Part shown: piece after piece, positions 1 to 8,932 of the stretch | Numbering within the stretch: the stretch's first letter is position 1 | Layout of the letters: the number at the start of each line of letters is the position of its first letter | Assembly (NCBI RefSeq): GCF_036670015.1 | Contig: NZ_CP137636.1 | Coordinates: 1,218,501-1,282,500 of the forward strand | DNA from: Niallia sp. XMNu-256 | GTDB lineage: Bacteria > Bacillota > Bacilli > Bacillales > Cytobacillaceae | Length of the DNA stretch: 64,000 nucleotides | Reading direction: 5' to 3' | Made by a program: the position numbers and the translations under genes | Notes under the pieces: model-generated | Database searches by the model: none | The model's input: the letters and a program-made list of their open reading frames with translations, nothing else | What the model was told of the DNA's origin: nothing

Positions 1-492
1 ATTGCTCGAGCACTTGCATTAAAGCCTAAACTTATTGTTTGTGATGAACCTGTTTCCGCCTTAGACGTTTCTATTCAGGCTCAAATCTTGAATCTCTTAA
101 AAGAAATTCAAGAAGAAATGGGGATATCATATCTTTTTATTGCGCATGGAATTCAAGCCGTAAAACATATAAGCGACAGAGTTGCTGTTATGTATCTTGG
201 CAGAATGATTGAGGTAGCAGAAACAGAGGAATTATTTGCTAATCCACGTCACCCATATACAGAGGCGTTGTTGGCCGCTGTACCACTACCAGATCCGAAC
301 TTGAGGGAAAGGGAGAGGATCATTTTAAAGGGGGATCTGCCGAGTCCAACAAATCCACCGCAGGGTTGTCATTTTCATACACGCTGTCTAGCCGCGATGG
401 AGAAATGTAAGAACATCCAGCCTATTTTAACACCTTTATCTCATCAAAATTTAACGGCTTGTTTATTGTACGAAGAATCTTTATTTCAGTAA
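1..492 (+). CDS. Oligopeptide/dipeptide ABC transporter ATPase, C-terminal part (5' end outside window)
   Basis: The reading frame is open from base 1, so the gene starts upstream. The visible part contains the Walker B/D-loop region ([18 protein letters not shown]), an H-loop-like AH in FIAHGIQAV, and the [14 protein letters not shown] and [12 protein letters not shown] motifs typical of OppF/DppF peptide-transporter ATPases. The Cys-rich tail (CHFHTRC...C...C) is the family's usual C-terminal extension. The H-loop normally reads SHDLSVV; here Asp after His is Gly. It would energise uptake of a peptide or similar solute at the inner face of the membrane. Its link to the following catabolic genes is only by position. 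Confidence 0.9.
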   Translation: MARALALKPKLIVCDEPVSALDVSIQAQILNLLKEIQEEMGISYLFIAHGIQAVKHISDRVAVMYLGRMIEVAETEELFANPRHPYTEALLAAVPLPDPNLRERERIILKGDLPSPTNPPQGCHFHTRCLAAMEKCKNIQPILTPLSHQNLTACLLYEESLFQ

Positions 493-664
493 AAATTGAA
501 TATATTTATTGACTTATGATCTCAGGTTAAGTAAAAACCAATAAAAATCATTGAAAATACAGAGAGAAGTTAAGGGTTTTTTCCTCTAGAAAAAATATAC
601 GGAATTTTCTAATATTTAGTTAAGGTCATGAAAAGGAAAAATAAAAAAGGAGGGCTGCAACTGC

Positions 665-1504
665 ATGGAAACGATTTATCTGAACCAAGACAATCTCATG
701 CTATGGCAGAAAAAGGCAGACCTGAGTGTCATGGCGTTAGGATTTTTTGATGGGGTTCATAAAGGTCACTTAAAAGTCATTGAGACCGCCTATCAAATAG
801 CCAGAGAAAAAGAACAGCTACTGGCCGTGATGAGTTTTTTCCCTCATCCAAAATCCGTTTTATCTGACGGAAGAAAAACGATTGATTATTTAATGCCTCT
901 TTCTTCAAAGGAGAAATTGCTGAGTGATTTAGGTGTGGACAGATTCTATATTGTTCAATTCACGAAAGAATTTGCAGCGCTTTCACCAGAAAGGTTTACA
1001 GCCCAATATTTATTGGGACTTGGTGTCACCCATGCAGTTGCAGGCTTCGATTATACGTATGGATCAAAGGGCATTGGCAATATGGACCGGCTGAAAGACG
1101 ATTCCGGTGGTCTTCTAGAAGTAACAAAAGTTTCCAAAGTAGAGTGCCGAGGAGAAAAAATTAGTTCAACCTCTCTGCGTGAGAAATTAGCACAAGGAAA
1201 AGTGGAAGAGGTTAGTAAATTACTAGGACGGCCCTATGAAGTAGAGTGTGAATGGAACGGTGCTTCCCTTAAGGTTCAGCCTTACTATACGCTGCCTCGA
1301 CCAGGTAGATATGCCATCACAATAAAAGGGGACCCCAGCAATCAAGAGGTCGAAGTGATCGTAAATGAACAAAAACGGTTAATCCCATTAAATCGTATGA
1401 CTACATTTCTTACTAGTTATCGTGGCCCACTTACCATCAAATGGCATCAACAGATTTATGGAGAAACCGCCATGGTTGAAAAGAAATTGATTCATATTAT
1501 CTAA
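665..1504 (+). CDS. FAD synthetase (RibF N-domain)-like protein without riboflavin kinase domain
   Basis: The first ~180 residues match the adenylyltransferase domain of RibF, which makes FAD from FMN and ATP: GFFDGVHKGH near residue 28, the AGFDYTYG block, and the ISSTSLREKL...LLGRPY block. The remaining ~95 residues lack the riboflavin-kinase signature. They carry instead PYYTLPRPGRY and GPLTIKWH, which recur in the paralogue at 58985-59857. At 279 residues it is shorter than bifunctional RibF (about 310). AGGAGGG lies just before the ATG. It heads a cluster of flavoenzymes, so a local FAD-supply role is an inference. The housekeeping ribF must lie elsewhere. Confidence 0.8.
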   Translation: METIYLNQDNLMLWQKKADLSVMALGFFDGVHKGHLKVIETAYQIAREKEQLLAVMSFFPHPKSVLSDGRKTIDYLMPLSSKEKLLSDLGVDRFYIVQFTKEFAALSPERFTAQYLLGLGVTHAVAGFDYTYGSKGIGNMDRLKDDSGGLLEVTKVSKVECRGEKISSTSLREKLAQGKVEEVSKLLGRPYEVECEWNGASLKVQPYYTLPRPGRYAITIKGDPSNQEVEVIVNEQKRLIPLNRMTTFLTSYRGPLTIKWHQQIYGETAMVEKKLIHII

Positions 1505-1557
1505 GAATTTAAGCATACAGTCGAAATTAAAATTTTGTAAATAGGTGGCTATCAATC

Positions 1558-2427
1558 ATGTCAAAAACGAAAGAATTTCAGAAGCTTTTAACAGAACCAG
1601 GTGCTTTTATCCTGCCAGGTGCCTATGATGCGATGTCAGCAAGATTAATCGAGGAAATTGGATTTAAGGCGATCTACGCGACAGGTGCAGGAATTTCAAA
1701 TGCTCAATTAGGATGGGCGGATGTAGGTTTAACAAGCTTAAAAGAAGTAGTTGATATTGTTACTCGTATGGCAGACGTGACTTCCATTCCGATTGTAGTA
1801 GATGCGGATACGGGGTTTGGAAATGCCATTAATGTGATGAGAACAGTAAGAGAATTTGAAAGAGCAGGAGTCGCTGCGATTCAACTGGAAGATCAAGTTT
1901 CGCCGAAGAAATGTGGGCATTTCAATGGAAAAGACGTGATTTCAAAAGAAGAAATGGTCGGCAAAATTAAGGCTGCACTGGATACAAGACAGGATGAAAA
2001 TTTGGCGATTATGGCTAGGACAGATGCTGTAGCCGTCCATGGAGTGGAAGAGGCAATTGAAAGGGCTCATGCTTATGCAGAAGCTGGAGCTGACATCATC
2101 TTTGTCGAAGCTCCAACCACACTTGAGCAGTTACGACAAATCACTAGTTCATTAAAAGGAATTCCACAAGTTCTTAATTTAGTAGAAGGTGGAAAAACTC
2201 CACTTGTTTCATTAAATGAAGCGGAAGAGTTGGGATTTAAGATTATGTTATGTGCAAATACAGCCCTTCGCTCAGCTATTAAAGGAATTACTGATTCTTT
2301 AAGAGTGTTAAAAGAAGAGGGATCTCATGATAATGTATTGGACTTTATTTGTACTTGGGAAGAAAGACAGTCCCTTTTCAAGCTAGATCAAATAAAGCAA
2401 TGGGAAAAAGAGTATTCACACAGTTAA
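1558..2427 (+). CDS. Isocitrate lyase/PEP mutase superfamily C-C lyase (methylisocitrate/dimethylmalate lyase-like)
   Basis: This 289-residue TIM-barrel enzyme keeps the superfamily's Mg-binding and catalytic features: PGAYDAMSARL, DADTGFGN, IQLEDQ and the PKKCGH loop with its catalytic Cys. That Cys-containing loop is typical of methylisocitrate, isocitrate and dimethylmalate lyases, while PEP mutases differ there. Such enzymes cleave a 2-hydroxy di- or tricarboxylate by a retro-Claisen step to pyruvate, glyoxylate or succinate-type products. GGTGG precedes the ATG. It sits directly upstream of the GlcG-like and flavoprotein genes, so it may perform the cleavage step after desaturation of the pathway substrate. 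The exact substrate cannot be read from sequence. Confidence 0.85.
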   Translation: MSKTKEFQKLLTEPGAFILPGAYDAMSARLIEEIGFKAIYATGAGISNAQLGWADVGLTSLKEVVDIVTRMADVTSIPIVVDADTGFGNAINVMRTVREFERAGVAAIQLEDQVSPKKCGHFNGKDVISKEEMVGKIKAALDTRQDENLAIMARTDAVAVHGVEEAIERAHAYAEAGADIIFVEAPTTLEQLRQITSSLKGIPQVLNLVEGGKTPLVSLNEAEELGFKIMLCANTALRSAIKGITDSLRVLKEEGSHDNVLDFICTWEERQSLFKLDQIKQWEKEYSHS

Positions 2428-2469
2428 GAAGTCGTTTCTAATGACTGGATATAAGGTGGTTAAATAAAA

Positions 2470-2928
2470 ATGGAAAAGGTGGTAAAACGAATGGAAAACA
2501 TCGTAACAACAGTTGAATCGAAAAGTATTAGTCTTGATTTAGCCAATAAAATGATTGAAGCAGCCGTAGCAAAAGGAAAAGAACTTGGAATGCCATTTAG
2601 CATTACAATTGTTGATAAACCAGGAAATTTAAGAGCATTTGCAGCAATGGATGGTGCTCTTCCATTAAGTATCGAAGTCGCTCAAAATAAAGCCTTCTCT
2701 GCAGCTGTATATAACCGAGCAACGCATGAATGGTATGACAGAATTAAGGATGATCCGCCATTGCTACACGGAATTGTTCATACAGAAAGATTGGTCATCT
2801 TTGGCGGAGGCTACCCAATTAAAATCAATGGAGAGCTAATCGGAGGCATCGGCGTTAGCGGCGGTCACTACACACATGATATGCAAGTATGTGAAGCGGC
2901 ATTAGAAGTGTTAAAAAACCTAGAATAA
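2470..2928 (+). CDS. GlcG/HbpS family (DUF336) protein
   Basis: The protein (152 residues from this start) has the GlcG/HbpS fold signature: FSITIVDKPGNLRAFAAMDGA, the AQNKAFSAA helix and the C-terminal GGYPI...GGIGVSGG block. Family members bind heme or cobalamin-related ligands, or serve unknown roles beside oxidoreductases and diol catabolism. There are two plausible starts: ATG 2470 with AAGGTGG ten bases upstream, and ATG 2491 with a second AAGGTGG eight bases upstream, which lies inside the first codons. The second has better spacing. It ends 15 bp before the flavoprotein gene, which suggests translational coupling. Confidence 0.8.
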   Translation: MEKVVKRMENIVTTVESKSISLDLANKMIEAAVAKGKELGMPFSITIVDKPGNLRAFAAMDGALPLSIEVAQNKAFSAAVYNRATHEWYDRIKDDPPLLHGIVHTERLVIFGGGYPIKINGELIGGIGVSGGHYTHDMQVCEAALEVLKNLE

Positions 2929-2943
2929 GGAAGATGAGAGATT

Positions 2944-4320
2944 ATGGAAACTTTTGACTTAATCATATTGGGTGGCGGATTAGCTGGAATGTGTGCAGCT
3001 GTTGAGGCAGGAGAAGAAGGCGCAAGCGTCCTTCTTCTCGAAAAACAGGATGAGCTTGGCGGCAGCACCGTTCTTAGTTCGGGATATATGGCGTTTTCTG
3101 GTACAGATATGCAAGAGAATGCTGGAATTACAGATTCAGTTGAATCACTAATGAGCGATTTGATTGAGGTTGGCGGGGGCGTCAATAACCCTGAGTTAAT
3201 TAAAACTTATGGTCAGTATCAATTTGAAACGTATCAATGGCTTAAAGACCATGGAGTCGAATTCCGAACACTGCAAGCCGTAAGCGGACATAGTGTACCG
3301 CGCGGGCATACGATTGATCCGCATCAAGGAATTCAGGCGTTATATAAACGAGTGAAGGAGCTTCCAAATGTAACGATCCGCTTTAATTCTCCTGCAAAGA
3401 GGCTTTTAAAGAACAAAGAAAACATCATTGATCGTGTTTTATACGAAACAGAAGCTGAAAGCGTTATTGTTGCGGCAACAAAAGGAGTTTTACTATCTTC
3501 TGGTGGATTTGCGAATAGTGAAGAACTACTCCAAAAGTTTGCGCCCCATCTTGATGGCGCATTAAGAATAAGCGGGGAAGGAAATGTTGGAGAAGGGTTA
3601 AAGATGGCATGGGAACATGGAGCCACGATCCTTGACCGTCAATACTTAAGCGGAACATACGGATTTCACCCATCGGCCAGCAGCGCAGTCAAGTCGCAAG
3701 GACTAGCTTTTTATAAGGGCGGGATTATCGTCAATCAAGATGGAAAGCGCTTTATCGATGAATCCCTTTCTTATAAATTATTAGGAAATGCCGCGCTGAA
3801 GCAGGCTGAAGGGATTACTTATCAAATCTGGGATCAGAATGTGATGGATCAAGCGGTCCATGATGATCCGTTGTATGATTTTCAATTATTAAAACGCCGT
3901 CGTCTTCTTTACCAAGTCGATACATTAGAGGAACTAGCAGACTGCATTGATGTACCAGTTGAGGTGTTATCAAAAACCATAACTACTTATAATAACGGCG
4001 TTCGAAACGGGGCAGAACCTGAATTTGGCCGTAAATCCCTTACACATAATTATGGAATGCCAACTCCGATCGAAAAAGCGCCATTTTACGCGTTTGAATC
4101 AACCGTTGCGATGTTGGCCACTTATGCTGGAGTAGCTGTAAATTCCGATGGACAAGTTCTCAACGCTTTCAATGAGCCGATTTTAGGGCTTTACGCAGCG
4201 GGAGAAGTAACAGGTGGATTCCATGGTGCTGGTTATGTAACGGGTTCATCCCTTGGCAAATGTGCTGTATTCGGAAGACTGGCTGTTCGTAACGCATTAA
4301 AAAAGGAAATCAAAGTTTGA
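2944..4320 (+). CDS. FAD-dependent fumarate-reductase/KstD-type dehydrogenase
   Basis: This 458-residue flavoprotein starts with a dinucleotide fold (LIILGGGLAGMCAA, then an acidic end LLLEK) and has the GGST FAD loop, the VLLSSGG strand, a NQDGKRFIDES capping segment and the terminal LGLYAAGEVTGGFHGAGY FAD site. This is the soluble fumarate reductase/ketosteroid dehydrogenase superfamily. The usual catalytic Arg in the GxNRLxGNSL region is absent: here the sequence is GAGYVTGSSLGKC, so classical fumarate reduction is doubtful. Neighbouring ETF genes suggest it oxidises a substrate and passes electrons to ETF. The start is supported by AGGAAG about 10 bp upstream. Confidence 0.85.
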   Translation: METFDLIILGGGLAGMCAAVEAGEEGASVLLLEKQDELGGSTVLSSGYMAFSGTDMQENAGITDSVESLMSDLIEVGGGVNNPELIKTYGQYQFETYQWLKDHGVEFRTLQAVSGHSVPRGHTIDPHQGIQALYKRVKELPNVTIRFNSPAKRLLKNKENIIDRVLYETEAESVIVAATKGVLLSSGGFANSEELLQKFAPHLDGALRISGEGNVGEGLKMAWEHGATILDRQYLSGTYGFHPSASSAVKSQGLAFYKGGIIVNQDGKRFIDESLSYKLLGNAALKQAEGITYQIWDQNVMDQAVHDDPLYDFQLLKRRRLLYQVDTLEELADCIDVPVEVLSKTITTYNNGVRNGAEPEFGRKSLTHNYGMPTPIEKAPFYAFESTVAMLATYAGVAVNSDGQVLNAFNEPILGLYAAGEVTGGFHGAGYVTGSSLGKCAVFGRLAVRNALKKEIKV

Positions 4321-4382
4321 TTGAAAGTTATAGGGCAGTTCGTTTATATAAAAATTTGAAATAATGATATAGAGGAGGGAAA

Positions 4383-5240
4383 ATGTTGAAAATTTGGCAT
4401 CAAAGCTTAACAAGTATTGAAGAAGTAGTTGCATACCGAGAGGCTGTCATCAATCATATTGATCGGGTAGCACGTCCTGGGGTAGAGGTTGTTCTACATG
4501 GAATGTCAAAAGGTACGTATCCTAGCCAATATCCTGGTCACTTTATTACGTATTCCTATCTACAAAATCTTCACCGCGAGCAATTTGTTCGTGCCGCGTT
4601 AATGGCTGAAAGCGCAGGATATGATGCCATGTTTATCGGAACAATCCCGGATGTCGGGCTGCTTGAAGCACGTACACTTGTCGATATTCCGGTTGTGGGA
4701 TATGGTCAGGCTTCTTTTCATATGGCATCCATGCTTGGGGACACCATTGGGGTTGTCAATTTCTTGGCCCCGCTCGCTGATGAACTCCGCCAAAATGCCG
4801 AACGCTATGGTCTCGGTGGAAAATTAGGACCGATTGTTCAAACAGAAGTTGGTTTTAATGATATTCTAGGTGGATTCCAAAACCCAGAACCGATTATCGA
4901 GGCGTTTAAAAAGGCAGCGGAGAAGGCCATTTCCCAAGGAGCTGATGTCATCGTTCCAGGGGAAGGACCGATGAATGTATTCTTGGCCACACATGGGGTG
5001 TCAAGAATTGAAGATGTTCCAATTGTTGACTCGTTTGCGTCAGGAATCAAAATGTGTGAAGCCTTAGTTGATTTGAAAGAAAACTCTGGGGTCTATATGA
5101 CACGTAAGGGATACTATAATGCCAAGCCGCCTGCAGAAGCAGTTGCAAGGCTTCGAGAATTGTACGGATTAGAACCTGTACCAGATCCGAAAAATGATCA
5201 AGGCCTTCCAGTTAGAGGAGAACAAAAAGCATCCATATAG
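4383..5240 (+). CDS. Asp/Glu/hydantoin racemase-fold protein lacking catalytic cysteines
   Basis: The 285-residue product follows the racemase-family layout: a first domain with IPDVGLLEARTLVDIPVVGY, a TIGVVNFL strand and a second domain ending in ADVIVPGEGPMN. In catalytic members Cys occupies the strand ends before the DxGL motif and in the second-domain CxG motif. Here these are FIGTIP and VPGEGP. The only Cys in the whole protein is in IKMCEAL near residue 222. It could therefore be a decarboxylase, isomerase or binding protein with altered chemistry. GAGGAGGGA precedes the start. It lies between the flavoprotein and etfB genes in one probable operon. Confidence 0.8.
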   Translation: MLKIWHQSLTSIEEVVAYREAVINHIDRVARPGVEVVLHGMSKGTYPSQYPGHFITYSYLQNLHREQFVRAALMAESAGYDAMFIGTIPDVGLLEARTLVDIPVVGYGQASFHMASMLGDTIGVVNFLAPLADELRQNAERYGLGGKLGPIVQTEVGFNDILGGFQNPEPIIEAFKKAAEKAISQGADVIVPGEGPMNVFLATHGVSRIEDVPIVDSFASGIKMCEALVDLKENSGVYMTRKGYYNAKPPAEAVARLRELYGLEPVPDPKNDQGLPVRGEQKASI

Positions 5241-5307
5241 TTATAGTTCGCCTTTAAAAATTTGAAATATTCCTAATTTAAACACATATGTGAGAGGTGA
5301 ATCATAC

Positions 5308-6105
5308 ATGCATATCGTTGTATGTTTAAAGCAGGTCGTTGATCCGGAGATCCCACCGCGTTATTTCAAAATCGATCCTGCAACGAACCGGCCTGAGGAA
5401 GGAAGCGGAGATATGGTAATGGATTCCTACGCTGAAAATGCTCTAGAAGCTGCGATTCAACTCAGAGACAAGATCGATGGAGCAACGGTGACAGCCCTTT
5501 GTCTTGGGGATGAAGAATCAGATGATGTACTCCGCAGAGCATTAGCCTTTACTGCTGATCAAGCGGTTCGTATTTGGGATGATGAATGGGAAAATTTAGA
5601 CGGACAAGCAGTCGGGTATATCCTTTCTCAGGCGATTAAAAAATTAGGTGATGTGGATTTGGTTTTGACTGGTTACCAAGCAAGTGACATAGAAGAGGGT
5701 CTAGTTGGAACGGTAATTGCAGAGGAGCTGAACATTCCAAGTGTAACACTTTCCTCCCAATTTGAGACAGACGGTACCAGAATTCAAGCAGTTTGTGAGA
5801 CAGAAACGAGCCATGCAATAAAGGATGTTCCAATGCCTGCAGTGATTACGATCGTTAGCTCTGAAAACAATGTACCACGCCTTCCAAAGGTAAAGGATAT
5901 TCGTTTAGCGAGAAGTAAACCAATTAACGAACTTGGAATCGATGATTTAGATGGCTTGAATTTTGAACTTTGTCAGCCAGCGGTTTTACTACAAAAGGTT
6001 TTTGTTCCCGATCGGGAAGTGAATTGTGAAATCCTAACTGGCAGTGATGACTCTCAAATCGCTAATAGCCTAACACATAAGCTACTAGAATTAAAAGTTT
6101 TATAG
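5308..6105 (+). CDS. etfB: Electron transfer flavoprotein beta subunit, first copy
   Basis: EtfB forms the AMP/FAD-binding half of the ETF heterodimer that carries electrons from acyl- and other flavin dehydrogenases. The sequence opens MHIVVCLKQVVDPE and has the ENALEAAIQL helix, VDLVLTGYQASD and the PRLPKVKDIRLARSKPI signature segment. ATG 5308 is preferred over an upstream GTG at 5290, because GAGAGGTGA lies inside that extension at good distance from the ATG. The AMP-loop region reads ASDIEEGLVG rather than the usual DGDTAQVG-like form, so cofactor binding may differ from that of the second copy. It is followed 12 bp later by etfA. Confidence 0.9.
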   Translation: MHIVVCLKQVVDPEIPPRYFKIDPATNRPEEGSGDMVMDSYAENALEAAIQLRDKIDGATVTALCLGDEESDDVLRRALAFTADQAVRIWDDEWENLDGQAVGYILSQAIKKLGDVDLVLTGYQASDIEEGLVGTVIAEELNIPSVTLSSQFETDGTRIQAVCETETSHAIKDVPMPAVITIVSSENNVPRLPKVKDIRLARSKPINELGIDDLDGLNFELCQPAVLLQKVFVPDREVNCEILTGSDDSQIANSLTHKLLELKVL

Positions 6106-6117
6106 GAGGTGATCTAG

Positions 6118-7098
6118 ATGGTCAAAGTGCTCATTTATGCAGCCCAAAAAGAGGGAAAATTGGACTCCAATGCAATCGAGGCGTTATCCTTTGGCACACG
6201 CTTGGCTGAAGCCGCTTCAATTGAAATGGAGGCGGTTCTTGTTGGTACAGGTGCAAAGGAAGGTGCGAAAGAAGCCATAACCTACGGAGCACAGCAAGCT
6301 TATACAATCGATAATCCTTTATTAGATGAGTATCAGACTGAATTGTATTCCCATGCAATTACTTCCGCTTTTCAACAGGCTGAAGCTGATATATTCATTC
6401 TTCCTTTTGATAAAAAAGGTAAGGATTTGCTCGGACGGGTTGCAACACGTGTTTCGGCAGCTGCCATAACCGAAGTGGTTGATTTTAAAGCAGAGGCTGA
6501 CGAAATAAACTGGATTCGTCCAATTTATGGGGATAAAGCTTACGGAGAATATACGGTTAATCGTAAAAAAGTCGTAGTTGGCCTTCGTCCGAAGTCCTGC
6601 GAAAAAATCGAAGCGGATGATAATAGAACAGGAACGATCACTGCTATTGATTGTGAATTATCCCAAGAGATGGTTGTGACAAAGCTGGTTGAAAAAATTG
6701 AATCCAGTTTATCTGGAATTCGCCTAGAAGATGCACGTGTCATTGTTTCCGGTGGAAGAGGACTTGGCAGCTCCGAAGCTTTTGATGAAATCCAAGAGTT
6801 AGCAGATGTTTTAAATGGTGCAGTTGGTGCATCAAGAGCAGCCTGTGATGCAGGATGGGTGCCATCCCAATATCAAGTCGGCCAAACAGGAGCGGTTGTC
6901 GCACCAGATCTATATATTGCGATTGGAATATCAGGGGCAAGTCAACACCTTTCAGGAATTACGAATGCGAAAACGGTAGTAGCCATCAACAATGACGCTG
7001 AAGCTCCTATTTTCAAAAGAGCAAACTTCGGGATCGTGGCTGATTATAAGACGGTCATCCCTGCTCTAACGGAAGCACTAAAGCAGAAGATCGGCTAA
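6118..7098 (+). CDS. etfA: Electron transfer flavoprotein alpha subunit, first copy
   Basis: The 326-residue protein is a standard EtfA: an N-terminal adenine-hydrolase-like domain, then the FAD-binding C-terminal domain with VSGGRGLG, GAVGASRAACDAGW, QVGQTGAVVAPDLYIAIG, ISGASQHLSGI and AINNDAEAPIF. It binds the redox-active FAD. GGAGGTGAT precedes the ATG and only 12 bp separate it from etfB, so the two subunits are co-translated. Together they should accept electrons from one or both flavin dehydrogenases encoded on either side. Confidence 0.95.
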   Translation: MVKVLIYAAQKEGKLDSNAIEALSFGTRLAEAASIEMEAVLVGTGAKEGAKEAITYGAQQAYTIDNPLLDEYQTELYSHAITSAFQQAEADIFILPFDKKGKDLLGRVATRVSAAAITEVVDFKAEADEINWIRPIYGDKAYGEYTVNRKKVVVGLRPKSCEKIEADDNRTGTITAIDCELSQEMVVTKLVEKIESSLSGIRLEDARVIVSGGRGLGSSEAFDEIQELADVLNGAVGASRAACDAGWVPSQYQVGQTGAVVAPDLYIAIGISGASQHLSGITNAKTVVAINNDAEAPIFKRANFGIVADYKTVIPALTEALKQKIG

Positions 7099-7230
7099 AT
7101 TCGTTTATCCTATAATGCTAGATTTTAAGATAACTACATTTCAGCAGAAGTCTGCTCATTTAAAGCTAATGGCTGAATGTAAAATATTCTTCCGATTCAA
7201 TGGGGGGTCAAACCAGGCTGAATGTAGTTA

Positions 7231-7380
7231 AGCCTCCGGCGGATGCCACGGATTTTTTAAAGGTATTTATCGAGCAAGCTCGACGACGGACAGGACGTCC
7301 TAGTCAGGCGAAAGCCACAGAATGTGGCGTTTTGAAGCGTGATAAAAATCCGGGCGCAAATTCGGCGGGGCGAATTTGAT
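7231..7380 (+). repeat. Structured intergenic repeat, copy 1
   Basis: About 150 bp are shared with copy 2 at 8933-9083 at high identity. The outer arms CGGATTTTT (7249-7257) and AAAAATCCG (7344-7352) can pair across the element. Inside are CGAG/CTCG, GGAC/GTCC, GGCGAAAGCC and CCACA/TGTGG hairpins, and a 3' hairpin CAAATTCG/CGAATTTG (7357-7378). Stem pairing is kept between copies while loops vary, as expected for a folded RNA or DNA element. No coding potential is seen. It lies just before the RBS of the flavoprotein gene at 7409. Confidence 0.8.
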
Positions 7381-7408
7381 CATTTTATAAAAAACGGAGG
7401 TTATATAT

Positions 7409-8830
7409 ATGGGAAGAGAAGTGGATTATGACATTGTTGTAATCGGTTGTGGGGTTGCAGGGACGTCAGCAGCGTTATCTGCAGCAGAAACAGCTAAAAA
7501 GCAAGGAAAAAAATTAAAAATTGCCATTTTAGAACGGTCTGATTTTGATCATAGAGGCGGAAATTCCAGATGGACAGCGTCCTACATGAGAATGAAGAAT
7601 ATTGATGAAATTGCTGATAATTTTGTGGATGATATGATGGCTTTCTCGGATAACTATTCGGATCGAAAGTATATTGAGACACTCGCTGAGAACGCAGGAA
7701 GCACGCTTCGCTGGGTAGAAGAAAAAGGGGTCGCATTCGACTATTTACCAACGATGTTTTTAACTTCTAATCGTCCGCGTTTGCTGCCAGTTGGTGGAGG
7801 CCGTGCCATCATTGACACATTATCTCAACGTGCAGCAGGTCTTGGAGTTGAAATTATCTATGAAGCAACAGCGTGGAAAATCCTTCTCGATGATGAAGGG
7901 GTTGTGGACGGACTCATGATTCGAGTAAAAGGAGGAACCTCTGTTCAATTAAAAGTTGGCGCTGTAGTCTTAGCTTCAGGTGGTTTCCAAGGAAATCAAG
8001 AGATGATGGCTCAATATATTGGCAGGGACGCCCACAAAATTCGCACAGTTTGTGAAGGCGGACTATTTAACAAAGGAGAAGCGATTCGAATGGCATTGAA
8101 TATCGGAGCGAAACCGGCTGGTCAATTTGATGCCTTTCATGCTGAACCAGTAGATCCAAGAAGTAATCGCGAAGAAGCAGCTGTCATGACCTATCCATAT
8201 GGAATTCTTGTTGATAAAAATGGCAAGCGTTTCGTTGATGAAGGGAAATCTACTGTAGACGAGCAATATGAAGAAGTGGCCCGAAAGATTTTCTACGATC
8301 TTCCAGATCATATTGCGTATATGATTAGTGATCAGAAAATGTATGACATTCCGAATTATGAACAGGCGTTGGAAACGGATAAACCTGCGATTACGGCTGA
8401 TACTCTTGAAGAATTAGCAGAGAAAATTGGCGTGCCGGCACAGCAACTTGTGGCAACTGTTCAAGAATTCAATGCTGCCGTACAACCGGGAGAATTCCAA
8501 GCACATAAAAAAGACGGCAAACAAGCGGTTGGAATTACACCGCCAAAATCCAATTGGGCGATTACCATTGATCAAGGTCCATTTATTGCTTACCCAATTG
8601 TTTGCTCAAATGTTTTTACAAATGGCGGGTTAGCAACAGATACAAATGGCTCTGTCCTTTCACAGGATGATGACGTGATCCCTGGATTATATGCTGCTGG
8701 TGAGGCAGCTGGTCTTTATTATGGCAAATATCCTGGTGGGACATCTGTTTTAAGAGGCCTTGTATTTGGGCGTCAAGCGGGTGAACATGCGGTTTCATAT
8801 GTTGCCAACGTTGAGAAAATGGGTGTGTAA
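7409..8830 (+). CDS. TcuA-like FAD-dependent dehydrogenase
   Basis: The 473-residue flavoprotein has the GxGxxG motif (VVIGCGVAGTSAALSA), the GGNSRWTASYMRM flavin loop, VLASGGFQGN, a GKRFVDEG cap segment and PGLYAAGEAAG near the end. GGTSVLRGLVFGRQAG carries the catalytic-type Arg missing from the protein at 2944. Overall order and spacing resemble tricarballylate dehydrogenase TcuA and related fumarate-reductase-family desaturases, which oxidise a succinyl moiety to a cis-enoate. CGGAGG lies upstream of the ATG. Flanking structured repeats isolate it from etfA and the SDR, although all run in the same direction. Confidence 0.85.
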   Translation: MGREVDYDIVVIGCGVAGTSAALSAAETAKKQGKKLKIAILERSDFDHRGGNSRWTASYMRMKNIDEIADNFVDDMMAFSDNYSDRKYIETLAENAGSTLRWVEEKGVAFDYLPTMFLTSNRPRLLPVGGGRAIIDTLSQRAAGLGVEIIYEATAWKILLDDEGVVDGLMIRVKGGTSVQLKVGAVVLASGGFQGNQEMMAQYIGRDAHKIRTVCEGGLFNKGEAIRMALNIGAKPAGQFDAFHAEPVDPRSNREEAAVMTYPYGILVDKNGKRFVDEGKSTVDEQYEEVARKIFYDLPDHIAYMISDQKMYDIPNYEQALETDKPAITADTLEELAEKIGVPAQQLVATVQEFNAAVQPGEFQAHKKDGKQAVGITPPKSNWAITIDQGPFIAYPIVCSNVFTNGGLATDTNGSVLSQDDDVIPGLYAAGEAAGLYYGKYPGGTSVLRGLVFGRQAGEHAVSYVANVEKMGV

Positions 8831-8870
8831 AGACAGTTGATATCACCACAAAATAGATAGAATAACGTAC

Positions 8871-8919
8871 ATGAAAAGGCAAAAGTGAAAGAGTTTCTCT
8901 CCCATTTTTGCTTTTTCAT
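8871..8919 (+). terminator. Rho-independent terminator-like hairpin
   Basis: ATGAAAAGGCAAAA pairs imperfectly with TTTTGCTTTTTCAT 40 bp after the TcuA-like gene. The U-rich 3' arm supports termination before the second structured repeat. Confidence 0.6.
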
Positions 8920-8932
8920 AAAATGTAAGTTT

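Noticed and set aside
7132-7230. AACTACATTTCAGC and GGCTGAATGTAGTT inverted arms after etfA
   Set aside because: Too far apart (over 70 bp) and no T-run for a typical terminator. No clear role assigned.
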